64,000 bases of DNA. Origin: Candolleomyces eurysporus (Eukaryota; Basidiomycota; Agaricomycetes; Agaricales; Psathyrellaceae). A program made the position numbers and the translations under genes. The stretch is taken from assembly GCA_027579435.1 (NCBI GenBank), contig JANBPK010000737.1, positions 124,001 to 188,000 of the forward strand, given 5' to 3'. The notes under the pieces are model-generated. The model was not told where the DNA came from. It worked only from the letters and a program-made list of their open reading frames with translations, and did no database searches. Position 1 is the first letter of the stretch. Every line of letters begins with the position of its first letter. This document shows positions 59,790-64,000 of this stretch, in pieces.

Positions 59790-60548
59790 TGTGGTAGTTC
59801 ACGATCAACGAACAGTGATCCAATCTTATCACCGTGTAATTTCAATTTCACCGTGACCATGATGGTCTTCTGGTAGTACCACCTCTTCCTTCCTTGACCA
59901 CACTATCACTCCGGTACCATTGCACTGGGATAGGTACCTTTACTGGACAGCTTTTAAACTGGCTGCATCTGTGCGACAATCTGGACAAGTCTGGAAACTG
60001 CACGACTTCCTTTTAGCGCTGGATGGGCAGTGCTTTTGATACTTTCGGCGCTGTAACGATACCTGGACGTCCAGCTGAGAAATTACGACGCTTATAGGCC
60101 GGACTACACGGATTAGGATCTGCAACGGCGCCCATAGTCTAGAGCATCTCTCCGGAACATCAAGACCGCTCGCCGGGCTAATTATCTTTGAAGCCTGAAA
60201 TGGTGTAACAGTGATGTAGTAACAGATCCGGGGACTGTATACAGTCTTTGATGGCGGTATCACCATCATTATTACCGCCTCTGGTTAAGAACGGATGGGA
60301 CTCTCGGGTATGGGGCCTATATATTCCCACCCATCTTTCTTCTCCCATTCGCTTTGCAAGCACCAACGTCGACCGTTGGCTAGTATTTGGGCAAGCACGT
60401 CGACCGTGCCAAGACGCACCCAAACTCGGTGGCTGGAAATACCTGACAGACGTTGACCGTTAACGGGGACCACCGAGACTTATCATCATGAACATCGTGA
60501 ACACTCTGGACACAGTTTCGGAGGGAAGTCAGAGGTGAGATCTTAGGT
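59790..60548. promoter_or_regulatory. Divergent intergenic region
   Basis: About 760 bases between the start of the TFIIIC-like gene (minus) and the third DUF6533 gene (plus); it should hold both promoters. No additional gene is supported; the minus frame 59940-60269 has no domain. Confidence 0.35.
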
Positions 60549-62581
60549 TTGATGTATACCATTAACCATCCTTTGACCCCCGAGCCTCTCCCCGTTTTCA
60601 GAATTGAATTCAACCTTCAATACTGCAGTCTAAGTACGAGGCACTTCAAAATGTTCCTCACGCTGCACCCGCCCTCATTGCCTGTTTCCAGCACTAATCT
60701 TCTTCGACTATCTGCTCACCATGAACGACGAGATCGAGTATGTATGGAAAGAGAGATGGCGGACATCGACGCTCTTCTACGTGCTCTGCCGTTACGCCCT
60801 GGTCACGAATTTGCTCTACGTACTCTCGGTGTCCGAACGGTTTCCTAGCATCAAGGTATGTGGTGCTTCTTCGTTATGTCATGATACCCATTCCTTTGGC
60901 GCTGACCATCCACATCTCTGGCAGTGAGCGAGCGTTCGGCCATCTGTCCTATGCGGGCGCTGAATTTATCCCCTTCAGTTGTGAGACAGGGTACACCATC
61001 TGCGGTATTCTCAGCGTCTTCGGGCGAATTGGCATCGTTGGTACGTCCCTCCAGCGTTGTATATCTTCCATTTTCTCATATTCTCTGACCTTCTAGGCGT
61101 GTGGGGACTGCGAACATACGCCATCTACGNAAAAAAGCCGCACAGTCCTCTTTATCTTGGCGCCCCTTGGAATTGCTTCCCTGGTATCTGCCGTCGTGAG
61201 TTGTTTCATGTTTGATGACTTCCCAAGATGAATTTTAACAGCCCCAACCTCGATAGGTCCAGGTTCCTAACATGAGATGTCAGCCCCAGAAGGAAGTCCC
61301 GGTGTAAGCTGTTAAAATTTCATTTGATGTCCTTATCATCTCAAACATGATCCCTCCTGGGATACTGCCTATCATAGATGTAGGTCGATCTTTCCATCTG
61401 ATCACAAGACAGATTGATAAAATGGCCAATTTGATTCTAGTTAGGGCCGTGACAGCAGCTTGCATGATCATATTCGAAGTGCTAGCGTTTGCTCTGGCTA
61501 GTATCCGCCTATGGTCTTCGATACAAGAAGGGGGACCAACCGCACGGCTGCTCAGCCTTCGACGAAAGAAAACCCTTCACGCGGTCGTCTTCCGTCAAGG
61601 GTTCTTCTATATACTGTAAGTCGCTGTTACCAGGCTTCGAGACAGATCAAGCCTAAAAATGATCCAGTGCAGTGGTCGGGCTTTCGGTCGCTTCGATGAC
61701 TCTGAACATAGTGAGTTCACCTTGAAAATGCCTCCTGTCGCTCAACTAACGTACACATTCTCTCAGACACATTGGGTACGAAGTCTTCATCGAATGTATC
61801 GATGTCAGCTCATAGGTCGGTGATTACAGAAAGGCAGCTTCCTTCAAAGACTGCTGAACGGTGTGAAAGTTCCGTGCGTCCGAATTTTCCCCTGCGTTCT
61901 ATGACCTTCCCATGGACTTCGTTTGACAGACTTTCTGGCTTCTTGACCGCCCGCTTCATCCTGCGCCTGCGAAAATGGGATCGATACCGCAAAGAATTGC
62001 GGGACTTTTCCCTGAATCTGGCGACAACCACTGAGCATATAACTGCGACAACCGGTCCACCAACTCCGCCTCCAGAAAGCGAAGGTGTCAACGCTCATCA
62101 GCACGTAGCTGCACCACAGGAAAGCCCCACTGACAGAATGCCTGGACCTTCAACGAAGCCGTACATTGCTCTCTCCCTACCATCACTCCCGCAGAATCCT
62201 GAACCGAGCCGTCTTCCACCAGAACTCGACAGAATATTGACAGAGTTTGGGAATGATATTGGGCCTGAACCACCATCGGAAGACATCCCGGAGGAAGAAG
62301 AGAATTACGAGTGGGATTGGGACCACGTCGACCCTGAAGAAATGGCCCGGCGGAGGATTGAGAAGAGAGCAGCTCGTGACTCGCTAAATTCTCTTCATGA
62401 ATCATCATCTTCTCCAAGTTGGAGCCAGAGGCGTGAACAACAGGGCCAAGACGATGTGGCCGCTGCTTCGAGTAGTAGTCCATACTCGATGCCTCCGGTT
62501 TCGTTACCAGTGATGCTAATAGGCCGCCCGCAGACTCCATCTCGGACATCTCGTGAACATGATGTTGGAAGTATAGTGTAG
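60549..62581 (+). CDS. DUF6533 multi-spanning membrane protein (copy C)
   Basis: A third, more diverged DUF6533 protein. Exon 1 (60549-60633) joins exon 2 (from 60692) to give LQYCSLTLIFFDYLLTMNDE followed by EIEYVWKERWRTSTLFYVLC, the classic family signature. A following exon reads VLLRYVMIPIPLALTIHISG and CETGYTICGILSVFGRIGIV; the join, perhaps donor after YVLC to the acceptor at 60849, is my best guess. Next come GVWGLRTYAIY and, beyond a miscalled A-run at 61130-61137 with one N, RTVLFILAPLGIASLVSAV. Later exons include RAVTAACMIIFEVLAFALAS and the open frame to 62581 with FLTARFILRLRKWDRY and a long acidic, Ser/Pro-rich cytosolic tail (EDIPEEEENYEWDWDHVDPE). Function unknown. The exon structure is partly uncertain; the family assignment is secure. 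Confidence 0.75.
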
Positions 62582-63539
62582 CAGTAATAAATCATAAGAT
62601 CATAAATTGTACATGTGGACGGACGATGTTTTCGCGCTGAGAGGAACTCTTACCCAAACTGTTGTAATATCAGTAGATTGATGGACTCGAAAAATGTAGC
62701 TGTACATATCCCTGCCCTGCCTCACGCTTGGCGCCCAAGAGCTGCCTTTCAGTTTTTCCATCTAACGCCGGTCCGAGGGGGAGCTACGCACCGGTGACCG
62801 GCATCTGTAGACCTGACAGTCCACGAGGGACCATGCACGACCTGTCAGAGCGTCCGACGGACTCGGAGTGCAGTGCAAAGCGACGTTTCGTCCTAATTGT
62901 CACTTCGCCCGAGTCCTCAAGGTACGTTCAACGTTTCGAGTTTCAGCCGGCAATGTTCTGACCCCGCAGGAGCCTGCCAATGTCATTGCTGGTATGCAAC
63001 CGTCGGGAGTTACAGGTGGGGTCGCGAACATAATCACCAATTTATTTCGAGCTCTGATCCGTTCGAGAATGGGGCGAGCTCACGACGTACGGTCCGCACT
63101 ATTGTTTCCTATCGCTTTAAGACCCGACGTTTCAGAGTAATTGTCTGGCTGAAAGTTACGCCTATAGTTCCTGGCTCCAGACCCTGCCAAAGCCTGGTAA
63201 CGAGCGGCAACCCGCATGCTTTTATCGAAGGCAGCTTCTCTTTTGTCTCCTGCTTGGAGAATTAGAGGGCGCAGCAACGACCGGAAGTTGCGTAAAACGC
63301 AAACATGGTGTATCTGCTATTCATAAATGGCGCGGTTTCCGCTATTCTCGTCGGCTTTTCACCCACCCACTCTTCATTAAAACCTTCTACCCTTCGCGGC
63401 GCTCTGGATAGCGTCTGGCCTTGAAGGCGTTTGGCTGACATCTCCTGCCGAAGGGCTTGGACATTACGACGATCCTTTGTTTCATCCACTCCTTTAACTT
63501 CATTTATTTCACACAGAATCTTCTGACATTTGCCTCACG
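62582..63539. other. Intergenic, no gene supported
   Basis: About 960 bases downstream of the third DUF6533 gene. Frames at 62868-63140 and 62897-63265 overlap and have no domain. The last part should include the promoter of the open frame starting at 63540. Confidence 0.35.
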
Positions 63540-64000
63540 ATGGTTCACCCCTGGATCCCGCCTTCCGCGAGTGGCGCAATCCGAAGCACCAGCTCTTCAA
63601 GATTCTTCACATCATCATCCTCGCGACCGACATTCATAGAACCCGTCTTGCAGAGATTCCAAATCGGGTTCCAACGCCTCTCCAATTCACTCTCAATAGC
63701 ATACCTTTATTCCATCACCCTCCTGACAACTTTGTGGACTAACCTTTATGATACCTCCTCTCGGTTTGCCCGGGGCCTTTCGACTAAGCTCTATCAACAG
63801 AGGCCTTTCGGGACTATCATTACCAGCATCGTGACTTTGCCGGCCTCGTGGTGGAGGGGCTTAAATGAATCATGGATCGGTGCCAGTGTGAAACGCACCC
63901 TATCCTCGTGGTGGAGGTCTCGTCACGGTCTAACCACCACCTCATTTTTCCAGCGGGTGCCGTGCTGGCGGTGGTGCTCGACGAGGTCACGGTGTGCGGC
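63540..64000 (+). CDS. Hypothetical protein, open to the window end (partial)
   Basis: Not recognised. From ATG 63540 the frame stays open for 153 codons with no stop to the last base, so the gene continues outside the window. It begins MVHPWIPPSASGAIRSTSSS and continues in a Ser/Arg-rich, acid-poor stretch that could be a mitochondrial presequence. A hydrophobic part follows (LSNSLSIAYLYSITLLTTLW). Two short Trp-rich copies come next, ASWWRGLNESW and SSWWRSRHGL, encoded by a repeated CCTCGTGGTGGAGG at 63843 and again about 64 bases later. Composition favours a real exon, but length alone gives only moderate support, and an intron could end it earlier. Confidence 0.45.
   Translation, partial: MVHPWIPPSASGAIRSTSSSRFFTSSSSRPTFIEPVLQRFQIGFQRLSNSLSIAYLYSITLLTTLWTNLYDTSSRFARGLSTKLYQQRPFGTIITSIVTLPASWWRGLNESWIGASVKRTLSSWWRSRHGLTTTSFFQRVPCWRWCSTRSRCA

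Noticed and set aside
60925..60978. Separate small exon after FPSIK in the third DUF6533 gene
   Set aside because: It would begin with an in-frame TGA; a different frame (VLLRYVMIPIPLALTIHISG onward) fits the family and is open across this stretch.

Overview
The window is nuclear DNA from a filamentous basidiomycete, most likely an Agaricomycete (mushroom-forming fungus). Genes sit on both strands and are cut by many introns of 45-65 nt with GTRNGT donors, CTRAC-type branch sites and YAG acceptors. Several families are typical of that class: DUF6533 membrane proteins, DUF6593 proteins, F-box-like proteins starting LPEDIGRTVFE, and a long F-box protein with C-terminal zinc-finger-like cysteines. 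Splice models below were built by hand by joining reading frames across GT-AG pairs. Most single Ns are surplus bases beside short runs of one base and break frames artificially.

Layout. 0-10 kb: a doubtful small minus-strand gene, an 11-exon F-box protein (586-3107), a DUF6533 membrane protein (4222-5824), a wrecked DUF6593 copy followed by an intact one (6646-8188), and the cytochrome oxidase assembly factor COA1 (8406-9226). 11.5-23 kb: the beta-1,6-glucan synthesis protein KRE6/SKN1 (minus), a GT2 membrane glycosyltransferase (plus, 15973-20368) and a quinone-reductase-like dehydrogenase (minus). The first two are plausibly both cell-wall genes and are divergently placed. 24.8-35.1 kb: six head-to-tail minus-strand copies of one F-box-like gene, five apparently intact and one with a homopolymer frameshift; promoter sequence is duplicated with each copy. 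35.7-37.0 kb: ornithine carbamoyltransferase (ARG3).

37-47 kb is gene-poor. It holds two blocks of exon/intron-like tandem repeats (39.4-40.7 kb), a small acidic four-exon gene (42911-43573) and an unresolved, perhaps decayed, coding region (44.7-46.1 kb). 47.2-48.9 kb: a second DUF6533 gene, a close inverted paralog of the first with the same intron positions but a GC instead of GT at its first donor. 49.8-50.3 kb: mitoribosomal protein mL54. 51.9-52.5 kb: an unknown three-exon gene. 53.6-59.8 kb: an intact WD40 gene resembling the TFIIIC subunit Tfc6/Sfc6, with a degenerate, internally deleted copy just downstream. 60.5-62.6 kb: a third DUF6533 gene. 63.5-64.0 kb: an open frame that runs off the window end.

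The main theme is a set of housekeeping genes embedded in recently duplicating accessory families. No CRISPR array, tRNA, rRNA, intact transposon or natural-product cluster was seen. The strongest leads are the six-gene F-box-like array with its shared promoter module, the exon-like tandem repeats, and the several paired intact/broken gene copies.
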